DNA of 7,043 nt, from positions 1 through 7,043 of the forward strand of contig DATLOJ010000110.1 in assembly GCA_035536315.1 (NCBI GenBank), written 5' to 3'. Numbering within the stretch: position 1 is the stretch's first letter; each line of letters begins with the position of its first letter. The notes under the pieces are model-generated. The model saw only the letters and a program-made list of their open reading frames with translations. It ran no database searches and had not been told where the DNA came from. Position numbers and translations under genes: made by a program. Below, piece after piece: positions 6,769-7,043 of this stretch. The DNA is from DATLOJ01 sp035536315 (GTDB lineage Bacteria; Actinomycetota; CADDZG01; JAHWKV01).

Positions 6769-7043
6769 ATGATGGCGACGGAGGCAGACAGCAAGCGGAA
6801 GGTCCTGGAGCTCGTAGCAGAAGGAAAAGTCTCGCCCGACGAAGCGATCAACCTCATCAAAGCTCTAGAGGACGGTCCCAAAACGCAGAATGTCTCGACG
6901 GACACCGGCCCGGCCGACGGGGTGCGGGTCGTCGGATCGTTCCGGGCGGTGCGGATCGAGGGCGACTCCTCCGTTGTGTCTGCCATTGCGGAAGGGCCGT
7001 TCAGATTGCGGCGCGATGGGGGCATGATGGTGTTCGAAGAGGA
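6769..7043 (+). CDS. SHOCT-like N-terminal domain protein, probable DUF4097-type, 3' truncated
   Basis: The frame is open from tandem ATG codons (6769, 6772) to the window end, giving 91 full codons. Residues 8-34 (SKRKVLELVAEGKVSPDEAI and the following NLIKALE) match the short helical 'LEGKITPEEAxxLLxAL' segment found at the start of many DUF4097 or YvlB-like proteins. After a polar linker, residues 50-91 alternate hydrophobic and polar residues (VRVVGSFRAVRIEG, FRLRRDGGMMVFEE), as expected for the start of a beta-strand repeat domain. No signal peptide is seen. Pairing with a PspC gene resembles the Bacillus yvlB-yvlC arrangement, suggesting an envelope-related role. The C-terminal domain is mostly outside the window, so the DUF4097 call is an inference. 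Confidence 0.72.
   Translation, partial: MMATEADSKRKVLELVAEGKVSPDEAINLIKALEDGPKTQNVSTDTGPADGVRVVGSFRAVRIEGDSSVVSAIAEGPFRLRRDGGMMVFEE

Overview
The window is about 7 kb of gene-dense bacterial DNA of moderately high GC (roughly 60% by eye). All genes lie on the + strand. TTG and GTG starts, 4-bp stop/start overlaps, a probable leaderless transcript, and a long cyclase-STAND ATPase-TPR regulator together suggest an actinobacterial or Chloroflexi-like organism, perhaps from an uncultured lineage. No marker gene is present to settle this.

Layout. (1) Bases 1-3594 hold most of a very large signalling protein whose 5' end lies outside the window. It has a class III nucleotide cyclase domain with most catalytic residues visible, then a STAND/NB-ARC-like P-loop ATPase, then a long TPR array. 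(2) After 22 bp comes a TTG-started uroporphyrinogen-III synthase (hemD), bases 3617-4372, with no other haem gene in view. (3) A compact cassette follows: a 99-aa EthD-family protein (4414-4713), an ABC ATPase (4710-5426) and an ABC-2 type permease (5423-6262). The last two joins are 4-bp overlaps (GTGA and ATGA), which indicates translational coupling. (4) A 72-bp gap holds a good sigma70-type promoter whose -10 box and start codon sit in a perfect 7-bp inverted repeat. It drives a PspC-domain membrane protein (6335-6757). (5) The final gene, from 6769 and cut by the window end, starts with a SHOCT-like helical segment followed by the start of what looks like a DUF4097-type beta-strand domain. 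The pair resembles the yvlC-yvlB type of envelope-stress gene pair.

How they may work together: the cyclase-STAND-TPR protein is a cytoplasmic signal integrator that probably makes cAMP or cGMP. The EthD/ABC genes form one co-translated unit, presumably an exporter with a small partner enzyme or binding protein. The PspC/SHOCT pair is a separate transcription unit probably linked to the cell envelope. No mobile element, CRISPR array, tRNA or rRNA was seen. I did not find a clearly new system. The points most worth checking are the palindrome-covered leaderless PspC promoter and the hemD-EthD-ABC neighbourhood.
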